From Mycolicibacterium rufum (GTDB taxonomy: Bacteria > Actinomycetota > Actinomycetes > Mycobacteriales > Mycobacteriaceae), in contig NZ_CP092427.2 of the NCBI RefSeq assembly GCF_022374875.2, forward strand, positions 2,356,001 to 2,420,000: a DNA stretch of 64,000 nt, given 5' to 3'. Positions 8,677 through 17,161 of this stretch are shown in pieces. The position numbers and the translations under genes are program-made. How positions within the stretch are numbered: the stretch's first letter is position 1; each line of letters opens with the position of its first letter. The notes beneath the pieces are model-generated. The model was not told the origin of the DNA. It saw only the letters and a program-made list of their open reading frames with translations, and made no database searches.

Positions 8677-9705
8677 GTGAAGGTGCTCGTCACCGGCGGC
8701 ACGGGCTTCACGGGTTCGCACACTGCGGCCGAGTTGATGACCGCCGGTCACGACGTCAGGGTGATGGTCCGCGACCTCGCCAAGGTACAGCGCGTGTTCG
8801 AGCCGCTCGGGGCGGTTCCCACCGACATCGTCCTCGGCGACGTCACCGATGAAGGGGCCGTCGACGCCGCACTCACCGGGTGCGACGGAGTGGTCCACAC
8901 CGCCGCGCTCGTCGATGTCAGCCGGGCGCACGGACGGCAGGTCGAGACCACCAACACCCGGGGCACGGAGCTGGTGATCGGCGGTGCGGTCGCCCGGGGG
9001 ATGCCGGCGATCGTGTACGTGTCGTCGACCTCGGTGTTCCTCCGGCCCGGTGGTCCGGTGATGACGCCGTCGTCTCCCCTCGCGGACGGTCGGTCGACCT
9101 ATGCCCGCTCGAAGGTGCACGCGGAACGGTTCGTGCGGCGGCTGCAGGACGACGGCGCACCCATCTGCACGACCTATCCCGCCGCCATCTCCGGCCCCGA
9201 CGACCCGGGCCCGAGTGTGGTGAACGCCGGACTGGTGTCGTTCCTGTCAGGGCTGTTCGTCATCACCTCGGGTGGGCTGCAGATCGTCGACGTCCGTGAC
9301 CTCGCCGCGCTGCACCGGGTCTTGCTCGACGCATCCCCGGCCCCGCGCCGCTACGCCGCCGCCTCCGACATGCTGTCGTGGCAACAGATCTACGACGTGT
9401 GCAGCGCGCTGACAGGCACGCATCCGCGGCAAGTCAGGCTGCCCGGCGCCGTACTGAGAGGGGCCGGCACCCTCGGCGACGTCGTCAAGCGCCTGCGGGA
9501 CTTCGACTTTCCGATGACCCGGGAAGCCATGGAGACGTCCACCCGCTGGCCCGGCGTCGACGCCGGAGCCACCACCCGGGATCTGGGGGTGCACTTCCGA
9601 GCACCCGCGGACACACTGCGCGACACGTTGATAGGGCTGTACACCGCCGGCCATCTGACCGCGGCACAGGTAGGCAGACTCGCCGGAGAGGCGGTGCCAC
9701 CATGA
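8677..9705 (+). CDS. NAD-dependent epimerase/dehydratase (extended SDR)
   Basis: A 342-residue extended short-chain dehydrogenase. VLVTGGTGFTG carries the TGxxGxxG cofactor motif at 6-13, and YARSK at 142-146 is the catalytic YxxxK. The C-terminal half is less conserved and resembles 3-beta-hydroxysteroid dehydrogenase/isomerase or dihydroflavonol reductase relatives, so oxidation or reduction of a hydroxyl on a steroid- or lipid-like substrate is plausible but unproven. The start is GTG 8677, preceded by a TAnnnT element. The stop overlaps the ATG of the LLM oxidoreductase (ATGA), so the two are co-translated. Confidence 0.8.
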   Translation: MKVLVTGGTGFTGSHTAAELMTAGHDVRVMVRDLAKVQRVFEPLGAVPTDIVLGDVTDEGAVDAALTGCDGVVHTAALVDVSRAHGRQVETTNTRGTELVIGGAVARGMPAIVYVSSTSVFLRPGGPVMTPSSPLADGRSTYARSKVHAERFVRRLQDDGAPICTTYPAAISGPDDPGPSVVNAGLVSFLSGLFVITSGGLQIVDVRDLAALHRVLLDASPAPRRYAAASDMLSWQQIYDVCSALTGTHPRQVRLPGAVLRGAGTLGDVVKRLRDFDFPMTREAMETSTRWPGVDAGATTRDLGVHFRAPADTLRDTLIGLYTAGHLTAAQVGRLAGEAVPP

Positions 9706-10622
9706 AGTTCCTGTTCGTCATGCCCCACGCGATGCGTTTGAAAGCCCTGACGCAGCCGTGGGAGTGCCAGGTCACCGGGCCCGACCAGGCCGAGATGGCG
9801 CGCTGCGCCGAGACACTCGGATACGACATGATCGCCGTCCCCGAGCATTTCGTCGTCCCGCACAGTCACGTGGAGGTGTCCGGACCGCACTACTTCCACT
9901 CGACGGTCGCGCAGGCGTTCCTCGCCGGGGCCACCCGGAGGATCGCGGTCAACTCCTGCGTCACGCTGCTGCCGCTGCAGCATCCGATCGTCATGGCCAA
10001 GGCACTCGCCACCGCGGACTGGATGAGCGGTGGGCGGATCATGGTCTCTTTCGGAGTCGGTTGGGATGCCGAAGAATTCGCGGCCCTGGGGGTTCCGTTC
10101 ACCGAGCGCGGGCAGATGGCGGACGAGTATCTCGCGGCGATCCTCGAGTTGTGGACCAGCGAGTCACCCTCTTTCGAGGGGCGCTACGTGCGTTTCCATG
10201 ACGTGGCCTTCGAGCCGAAACCCGTTCAGCAGCCGCATATCCCGATCTGGATCGGCGGCGATGCGGACGCACCGCTCCGGCGCGCCGCGCGGTGTGCGTC
10301 CGGTTGGATACCGTTTCTGACGCAACCCGGGGACATTCCGTCGCGGCTCGACTTCCTGAAGTCCCAGCCGGCATTCGACGGGCGGCCCTTCGAGGTGTGC
10401 TACGGACTGGGCACCTCTCTCATCGGCGAAGGGCATGTCGGCGCGGACGACCCCGGCCAACGGCCCGGGATGCCCGCCCAGCAGATCGTCGACACCCTGG
10501 GCTGGTTCGCTTCGCTCGGTGTCACGATGACCTCGGTGCCCATCCCCCCGGTCGACGGGATGAGCGCGTACCTGGACTACGCGCAGTGGGTGATGGAGGA
10601 GATCACGCCGAAGGTGCCCTGA
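9702..10622 (+). CDS. LLM-class (probably F420-dependent) oxidoreductase
   Basis: A 306-residue luciferase-like TIM-barrel protein. Features are an early GYDMIAVPEHFVVP, a central IAVNSCVTLLPLQHPIVMAK, and SFGVGWDAEEFAALGVPF followed by EPKPVQQPHIPIWIGG, all standard for mycobacterial F420- or FMN-dependent monooxygenases of the LLM group. The cofactor is inferred from the family, since mycobacteria make F420 and carry many such genes. It is coupled to the upstream SDR by a 4-nt overlap; together they could act on one lipid or xenobiotic substrate. Confidence 0.8.
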   Translation: MKFLFVMPHAMRLKALTQPWECQVTGPDQAEMARCAETLGYDMIAVPEHFVVPHSHVEVSGPHYFHSTVAQAFLAGATRRIAVNSCVTLLPLQHPIVMAKALATADWMSGGRIMVSFGVGWDAEEFAALGVPFTERGQMADEYLAAILELWTSESPSFEGRYVRFHDVAFEPKPVQQPHIPIWIGGDADAPLRRAARCASGWIPFLTQPGDIPSRLDFLKSQPAFDGRPFEVCYGLGTSLIGEGHVGADDPGQRPGMPAQQIVDTLGWFASLGVTMTSVPIPPVDGMSAYLDYAQWVMEEITPKVP

Positions 10623-10718
10623 GCGTCGTCAGCGTGAGCGACGCAGCGCGGGGTGCTGGACGGGGTGGGCAGCCGGCATGCCTTGACAGAACCACATCGG
10701 CGGCCGATGTTGTTCCCG

Positions 10719-11093
10719 GTGAGCATCACCGTCGATCTCGACATGCTGGCCGGAACCCTGGGCGACTTCTCGTTCGCCTACCTCGTCACCGTCGGGGACG
10801 ACTACCGCGCCCACACCGTCGCCGTCGACCCGGTGATGACCGGCGGCGCGCTCGTCGTCGCCTCGGTGGGGAACAGCACCCGCCGCAACGCCGGTGCGCA
10901 CCCTGACGTGACGCTGGTCTGGCCACCGCGCGAGCCCGGCGGCTACACGCTGATCGTCGACGGGACAGCGGCGGACGCCGGAGCAGGGTTACGGATCGAA
11001 CCCGTCGGTGCGGTGCTGCACCGCAAGCCGGGACCGGACTCCTCCCCGTCGGCGACCGGATGCGGAGACGACTGCGTGCCGCTCAGCGGGTGA
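10719..11093 (+). CDS. pyridoxamine-phosphate-oxidase-like flavin protein
   Basis: A 124-residue protein of split-barrel (PNPOx-like) type. LGDFSFAYLVTVGDDYRAHTV leads into a central VVASVGNSTRRNAGAHPDVTLVW strand pair and YTLIVDGTA, the expected small beta-barrel that binds FMN or F420. The function is not fixed by sequence. The start is uncertain: GTG 10719 or ATG 10707, neither with a clear ribosome binding site. The 96-nt gap before it shows nothing recognisable. The 3' end overlaps the convergent alcohol dehydrogenase by 11 nt. Confidence 0.65.
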   Translation: MSITVDLDMLAGTLGDFSFAYLVTVGDDYRAHTVAVDPVMTGGALVVASVGNSTRRNAGAHPDVTLVWPPREPGGYTLIVDGTAADAGAGLRIEPVGAVLHRKPGPDSSPSATGCGDDCVPLSG

Positions 11094-12078
11094 CCACGAC
11101 CTTGCCCGCCATCCGGCCGGACTCGACGTCGCGGTGCGCCTCGGCCAACCCGGCCGCCGAGAAGTCGGTGATCGTCTTGGTCAGCGTGGTGCGCAGGATC
11201 CCCTGATCGACGAGGTCTGCGGCCCGGGCCAGCAGCCGTTGCTGCTCGATCATGTCCGGGGTCTCGAACATCGAGCGGGTGAACATCAGCTCCCAGTGCC
11301 ACGCGATGCTCTTGGCCTTGAGCCCGACCAGTTCGAGGCCCTCGGGTTCGTCGATCGCGGTGATGTGCCCGAACGGCTTGACGATGGCCTCGTAGGCGTC
11401 GATGTTGTCCGCTGAATGCGGCGAGAAGAGGTAGTCGACGCCGTCGGGCACCGCGGCCAAAGTCTCGTCACGCAGACGGTGGTGGTTCACGACGATGTCG
11501 GCGCCCATCCGCTGCGCCCATGCGCGGGACTCGGCGCGGCTCGCGGTCGCGATCACCCGCACGCCCGTCAACGCCTTCGCGAGCTGGATCATGATCGAGC
11601 CGACGCCGCCCGCGGCGCCGAGGACCAGCAGATCGCCCGTCGACTCCTGCGTCAGCCGGAACCGGTCGAACAGCGACTCCCACGCGGTGATCGTCGTCAG
11701 CGGCAGCGCGGCGGCTTCGGCGAACGACAGCGACGAGGGCTTGCGCGACACGATCCGCTCGTCGATCGCCTGCAGTTCTGCGTTGCTGCCGGGCCGGGTG
11801 ATGTCGCCGGCGTACCAGACCTCGTCGCCGACCGACAGCGTCGTCACCTCCGGCCCGACCGCCTCGACCACCCCCGCGGCGTCGTACCCGAGGACCTTCG
11901 GCTGCTCGGAATCCTGCAGTGCGGCGCGCTGTTTGACGTCGACAGGGTTCACCGAGACCGCCAGCACACGCACCAGCACGTCGCGCGGACGCAGCTCAGG
12001 GACGTCGACGGTGATGTCGCGCAGGCTGGTGTCGGGAGACTCGGCGGCGAAGGCACCGATCGCGGTCATCGTGGTCAT
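11083..12078 (-). CDS. MDR-family zinc-independent alcohol dehydrogenase/quinone reductase
   Basis: A 331-residue medium-chain dehydrogenase/reductase. The catalytic-domain signature VNPVDVKQR lies at 43-51 and the NADPH loop LVLGAAGGVGS at 151-161. The structural-zinc cysteine cluster is absent, which points to the quinone-oxidoreductase/zinc-free branch (ZADH). It probably reduces an enone or quinone with NADPH. It is downstream of groEL2 on the same strand but separated from it by a terminator and a 48-bp palindrome, so it should have its own promoter within 12079-12215. Confidence 0.85.
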   Translation of the reverse strand: MTTMTAIGAFAAESPDTSLRDITVDVPELRPRDVLVRVLAVSVNPVDVKQRAALQDSEQPKVLGYDAAGVVEAVGPEVTTLSVGDEVWYAGDITRPGSNAELQAIDERIVSRKPSSLSFAEAAALPLTTITAWESLFDRFRLTQESTGDLLVLGAAGGVGSIMIQLAKALTGVRVIATASRAESRAWAQRMGADIVVNHHRLRDETLAAVPDGVDYLFSPHSADNIDAYEAIVKPFGHITAIDEPEGLELVGLKAKSIAWHWELMFTRSMFETPDMIEQQRLLARAADLVDQGILRTTLTKTITDFSAAGLAEAHRDVESGRMAGKVVVTR

Positions 12079-12137
12079 GCCAGAACTGAACCACCCGGGC
12101 GCGGCATTTCATCCGCGGGGTAGACCTTTGCCACGAA

Positions 12138-12185
12138 TGCACGCTTTCTGATGGATTCGGGGCGAAATCCGTCAGAAAGCGTGCA
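12138..12185. repeat. 48-bp near-perfect palindrome
   Basis: The left arm TGCACGCTTTCTGA (12138-12151) and right arm TCAGAAAGCGTGCA (12172-12185) are exact inverse copies. Inside them is one T/G position, then GGATT (12153-12157) against AATCC (12166-12170), leaving an 8-nt loop. That makes 20 paired positions with one wobble. There is no T-run on either side, so a simple intrinsic terminator is unlikely. It lies about 60 bp upstream of the alcohol dehydrogenase start and beyond the groEL2 terminator. It could be an operator, a REP-type dispersed repeat or an RNA hairpin. Confidence 0.8.
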
Positions 12186-12216
12186 CTCGGCGCTGGGGAC
12201 AACCTGGGGACACACG

Positions 12217-12247
12217 AAAAAGCCCCGGCTCGCACGCGAGCCGGGGC
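12217..12247 (-). terminator. groEL2 intrinsic terminator
   Basis: On the minus strand an 11-bp stem of GCCCCGGCTCG against its inverse copy, with a 4-nt loop, is followed at once by TTTTT (AAAAA at 12217-12221 on the plus strand). It begins about 15 nt after the groEL2 stop. This is a textbook rho-independent terminator, uncommon enough in mycobacteria to be notable. Confidence 0.85.
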
Positions 12248-12263
12248 CTTCTCATTCAGGGAC

Positions 12264-13985
<1,722 letters not shown>

Positions 13986-13998
13986 TCACCGACCCGAC

Positions 13999-14025
13999 CT
14001 AGCACTCGCCGGTCGCGAGTGCCAA
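13999..14025 (-). promoter_or_regulatory. CIRCE element 1 (HrcA operator) upstream of groEL2
   Basis: CTAGCACTC, nine bases, GAGTGCCAA. This matches the TTAGCACTC-N9-GAGTGCTAA CIRCE consensus with one change in each arm. It sits 110-136 nt upstream of the groEL2 start codon. Confidence 0.9.
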
Positions 14026-14033
14026 CTGCATTC

Positions 14034-14060
14034 TTAGCACTCGACCTGGGTGAGTGCAAG
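14034..14060 (-). promoter_or_regulatory. CIRCE element 2 (HrcA operator) upstream of groEL2
   Basis: TTAGCACTC, nine bases, GAGTGCAAG. The left arm is an exact match and the right arm has two changes. Its centre is 35 bp from the first element, so two HrcA dimers could bind close to the same helix face. Confidence 0.9.
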
Positions 14061-14065
14061 GCTGT

Positions 14066-14620
14066 TCACCCTACGCGTAGGCCGTCGAGCACGACGTCGA
14101 TGAGACGGTTCGCGGCGGCGTCGTTGTAGCCCTGCATCGCCTGCAGGCCGACCAGCAGCGCCTTGACGTCGGCGACATCGACGTCGCGGCGGACCGTGCC
14201 GGCGTCCTGCGCGGCGCGCAACAGGGCACCGAGCATGTCCAGGAAGTCGCTTTCGGCCTCGGGAATCGCCGCGTTGACGTCGATGCCCACGCCGGCCAGC
14301 GCCTCGCTGAGTCCGCGGTCGGTCGCTCCCCACTGCAGCACCATGGACCGCAGGAAGGTGAACAACGCCTCGCCGGGCGGGGCGTCGTCGAGCAGGGCCC
14401 GGCCCATGGCGACGATGCTGCGGATACGGTCCTCCACAACGGCGCGGAACAGGTCCTCCTTGGTGGGAAAGTGCCGGTACACGGTGCCAGCGCCGACGCC
14501 CGCGCGCCGGGCGATCTCGTCGACGGGCACCGACAGTCCGTCGGCGGCGAAGGTGTCGTAGGCGACCTCCAGCACGCGCGCACGGTTACGCGCCGCGTCT
14601 GCGCGTAGGGGCCGGCTCAC
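14066..14620 (-). CDS. TetR family transcriptional regulator
   Basis: A 184-residue TetR-type repressor. The N-terminal helix-turn-helix spans about residues 33-52, with VDEIARRAGVGAGTVYRHF followed by PTKEDLF. The C-terminal ligand/dimer domain is variable. GTG 14620 was chosen because the family N-terminus RADAARNRARVLEVA begins just after it; a longer frame to 14674 would read through the operator. It is divergent from the SDR gene at 14718 with an inverted repeat between them, so it most likely controls that gene and itself. The ligand is unknown. Confidence 0.9.
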   Translation of the reverse strand: MSRPLRADAARNRARVLEVAYDTFAADGLSVPVDEIARRAGVGAGTVYRHFPTKEDLFRAVVEDRIRSIVAMGRALLDDAPPGEALFTFLRSMVLQWGATDRGLSEALAGVGIDVNAAIPEAESDFLDMLGALLRAAQDAGTVRRDVDVADVKALLVGLQAMQGYNDAAANRLIDVVLDGLRVG

Positions 14621-14643
14621 GAAAGTCTCCAGGAATAGATAAG

Positions 14644-14691
14644 CGGGGCGTGCGTTCCGTATAGTGATCAACAACCGGAGCGAACGCCCCG
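14644..14691. promoter_or_regulatory. inverted-repeat operator between tetR and SDR genes
   Basis: CGGGGCGTGCGTTCCG (14644-14659) and CGGAGCGAACGCCCCG (14676-14691) are inverse copies at 14 of 16 positions, separated by 16 bp. TATAGT (14660-14665) between them could be the -10 of the SDR promoter. Placement and symmetry fit binding by the adjacent TetR protein. Confidence 0.65.
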
Positions 14692-14717
14692 TTTCACAAC
14701 CATTCTAGGAGAACACG

Positions 14718-15620
14718 ATGACGAACTGGACCACAGCCGACATTCCCGATCAGACCGGCCGCACCGCGGTGATCACCGGCGCCAACACCGGGCTGGGCTA
14801 TGAGACCGCCGCAGCGCTGGCCGCGAAGGGCGCCCGCGTCGTCATCGCGGTACGCAACCTGGACAAGGGCAAGGACGCGGTCCGTCGCATCCAGCAGACG
14901 ACACCCGAGGCGACCGTGGAACTGCAGGAGCTCGACCTCAGCTCGCTGGCCTCGGTGCGTGCCGCCGCCGACCAGCTCAAGAACGACCACGCCACCATCG
15001 ACCTGCTCGTCAACAACGCCGGCGTGATGTACACCCCGCGTCAGGAGACCGCCGACGGCTTCGAGCTCCAGTTCGGCACCAACCACCTCGGCCACTTCGC
15101 GCTGACCGGCCTGCTGCTCGACCGCGTCACGGCTGCGCCGGCCGGACGGGTCGTCACCGTCAGCAGCCTCGGCCACCGCATCCGGGCAAGCATCCACTTC
15201 GACGACCTCCAGCTCGAGCGCGACTACAACCGCGTCATCGCCTACGGCCAGTCCAAGCTCGCCAACCTCCTGTTCACCTACGAGCTGCAGCGGCGACTGC
15301 AGGCCGCCGGATCGTCGACCGCCGCGCTGGCGGCGCACCCGGGCGGGTCGAACACCGAACTCGGCCGCCATCTGCCGCTGCTGAATCCCGTGTTCCAGGC
15401 GATCTCCCAGAGCGCCGCTATGGGCGCGCTGCCGACCCTGCGCGCCGCGACCGATCCGGCCGCCCGAGGTGGTCAGTACTACGGCCCGTCCGGGCTGTTC
15501 GAGCTTCGCGGCTACCCGAAGGTGGTCTCGTCGAGCCGGCAGTCGCACGACGAGTCCCTGCAGCGTCGGTTGTGGACGGTGTCCGAGGACCTGACGGGGG
15601 TCGCGTACCCGCTGTCGTGA
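14718..15620 (+). CDS. short-chain dehydrogenase, retinol-dehydrogenase/POR-like (SDR1)
   Basis: A 300-residue SDR. TGANTGLG at 20-27 is the cofactor loop, NNAG lies at 99-102, and YGQSK at 176-180 is the catalytic YxxxK. The long C-terminal part ending GYPKVVSSSRQSHDESLQRRLW places it with retinol-dehydrogenase-like and protochlorophyllide-reductase-like SDRs. AGGAG is at Shine-Dalgarno distance. Its expression is probably derepressed by the ligand of the divergent TetR. A close paralogue lies at 20251-21168. The last 203 bases lie opposite the 3' reading frame of the PE-PPE gene. Confidence 0.9.
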   Translation: MTNWTTADIPDQTGRTAVITGANTGLGYETAAALAAKGARVVIAVRNLDKGKDAVRRIQQTTPEATVELQELDLSSLASVRAAADQLKNDHATIDLLVNNAGVMYTPRQETADGFELQFGTNHLGHFALTGLLLDRVTAAPAGRVVTVSSLGHRIRASIHFDDLQLERDYNRVIAYGQSKLANLLFTYELQRRLQAAGSSTAALAAHPGGSNTELGRHLPLLNPVFQAISQSAAMGALPTLRAATDPAARGGQYYGPSGLFELRGYPKVVSSSRQSHDESLQRRLWTVSEDLTGVAYPLS

Positions 15621-16506
15621 CGGTCGGGGCCCGTGGCGGGCGCTGGATCCGGCCGTCCGCCAGGTACGGGCGCCGGTCGCCGGGCTGATCGTGGCGCCGG
15701 TAGCCGGCATCGACGAGCGGACGGAGGATGCCGTCGGCCGCGTCCACGAGCCGGTCGGGGACGCCGAGATCCCGCAGCGGCCGGGTCAGCGGCAGCTGCG
15801 CCGTCGGCCTGAAATAGGTGGTGACGGTGCCGTCGACGGTGACGTTCTCGGGCGGGATGTCGGCGAGGTCGACGTCCCAACTGGGCGGGCCGTGCACGTA
15901 GACCATCCCCATCAGCGCGTTGGCGTCGGCGATGAGGTTCCACGGGCGGTCGGGCGGATCGGCCCACGGGTCGTATTCGCCCGTCACGATCGCCGTCGGA
16001 TAGGGCGTCGCCGGAATGCGGTGGACCGTGTACTTGACCAGCGGCACGCGCACGCCTTCCCGGAACCACTGCGCGACGCCGGCCTCGGGAGAGGCGATGA
16101 GCACGAACCTGACGTCGCTCGGCGGTGGCGGGTCCTCGCCGGCGGCCAGCTCGACGGCGAGATGTGCGGCCACCATGCTGCCCATCGATTCGCCGATGAC
16201 GACGACATGTCCGTCGATCGCCCGTACGGCCGCTTCGGCACGCCCCACCCCCTGCGCGAGCGCGCGGTCGGTGATGAACGGATTCTGCGAGTAATCGACG
16301 ACCAACGGGTCGGCATCGTCGTGCAGATTGATGCCGATCTTCGGGTAGCTCCTCGCGATGATCGGGTACAGCGGGTCGATCCGCTTGAAGGGCATGGCCC
16401 CGGGAATCAGAACCGCCTCCTCGGCGGCGCTGACCGGTGCGCCGACCAGCAGCATCGCCGCCGCCACGGCGATGACCACCGCACCGATTCTGCGCACTCC
16501 GGTCAT
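15418..16506 (-). CDS. secreted PE-PPE-domain serine hydrolase
   Basis: A 362-residue protein. Residues 1-28 form a signal peptide ending VSA-AEE. A PE-PPE domain (alpha/beta hydrolase fold) follows, with GESMG at 105-109 giving nucleophile S107, and a central PYPTAIVTGEYDPWADPP. No PE or PPE module is present; it is a free-standing exported hydrolase, probably an esterase or lipase of the envelope. The recognisable domain ends near residue 285. The last 67 residues are Pro/Arg/Thr-rich and are encoded opposite the 3' end of the SDR gene, so the true end may be altered by a frameshift. Confidence 0.8.
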   Translation of the reverse strand: MTGVRRIGAVVIAVAAAMLLVGAPVSAAEEAVLIPGAMPFKRIDPLYPIIARSYPKIGINLHDDADPLVVDYSQNPFITDRALAQGVGRAEAAVRAIDGHVVVIGESMGSMVAAHLAVELAAGEDPPPPSDVRFVLIASPEAGVAQWFREGVRVPLVKYTVHRIPATPYPTAIVTGEYDPWADPPDRPWNLIADANALMGMVYVHGPPSWDVDLADIPPENVTVDGTVTTYFRPTAQLPLTRPLRDLGVPDRLVDAADGILRPLVDAGYRRHDQPGDRRPYLADGRIQRPPRAPTVTTAGTRPPSGPRTPSTTDAAGTRRATAGSTRPPSGSREARTARTGRSTDHLGRPDRSRRAGSAARP

Positions 16507-16548
16507 TCCACGCTCAGGGTGGCACAGCCTCCGCCGGCGAGGGCTCGA

Positions 16549-16554
16549 TATGCT
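16549..16554 (+). promoter_or_regulatory. -10 hexamer TATGCT for leaderless cupin gene
   Basis: TATGCT ends 7 nt before GTG 16562. It overlaps the in-frame ATG at 16550, which argues that translation begins at the GTG. Confidence 0.45.
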
Positions 16555-16561
16555 GCGAACT

Positions 16562-17071
16562 GTGTCGCTGTGGGACGTCAGGCAGGTGCCGCCCTACCCG
16601 CCGCCCCGGTACACCGCCGAGCAGCCCGAGGTCAGCGCGTGGCTCAAGCGCGGCGACGAGCCGCCCGACCACGACTCGTTCGGCGTCGTGCAGTACCACT
16701 ACCTGGCGGGCCAGGACGCCACGAACGGCGACTACGGCCTCTACCGCATCCAGATCGCCCCGCGCGGCGGCGGCCCGGGTCCGCACTTCCACCGAGGGAT
16801 GTCCGAGGCGTTCTACATCCTGTCAGGCACGGTCTCGCTGTACAACGGCACCGAGTGGGCCGACGGTGGAGTGGGTGACTTCCTCTACGTGCCGCCGGGC
16901 GGCATCCACGGCTTTCGCAACGAGGCCGACGCGCCGGCGACCATGCTGATGCTGTTCGCCCCCGGCGCGCCGCGGGAACACTACTTCGAGGGCCTGGCCC
17001 AGCTCAGCCAGCTGAACGACGCCGAACGCCGCGAGTGGTTCGCCAAGAACGACAACCACTTCGTCGAGTAG
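16562..17071 (+). CDS. cupin-domain protein
   Basis: A 169-residue small beta-barrel protein. GPHFHRGMSEAFYILSG is cupin motif 1 (HxH...E) and PPGGIHGFRNE is motif 2, giving a probable metal site. The substrate is unknown; dioxygenase, isomerase and sugar-binding roles all occur in this superfamily. ATG 16550 lies in frame, but the TAnnnT element overlapping it favours GTG 16562. The gene is divergent from the PE-PPE gene with a gap of about 55 bp. Confidence 0.75.
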   Translation: MSLWDVRQVPPYPPPRYTAEQPEVSAWLKRGDEPPDHDSFGVVQYHYLAGQDATNGDYGLYRIQIAPRGGGPGPHFHRGMSEAFYILSGTVSLYNGTEWADGGVGDFLYVPPGGIHGFRNEADAPATMLMLFAPGAPREHYFEGLAQLSQLNDAERREWFAKNDNHFVE

Positions 17072-17161
17072 CCGTCAGACACGCCGACCGCGGACACGCC
17101 GCGAAGATGCGACCGCGGAAGCGCCTGCCCTAGACTGCGATTCGGTCGAAAGGAGTCGTGG

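Noticed and set aside
12138..12185. Palindrome as an intrinsic terminator
   Set aside because: No T-run follows on either strand, and the real groEL2 terminator with five T lies at 12217-12247.
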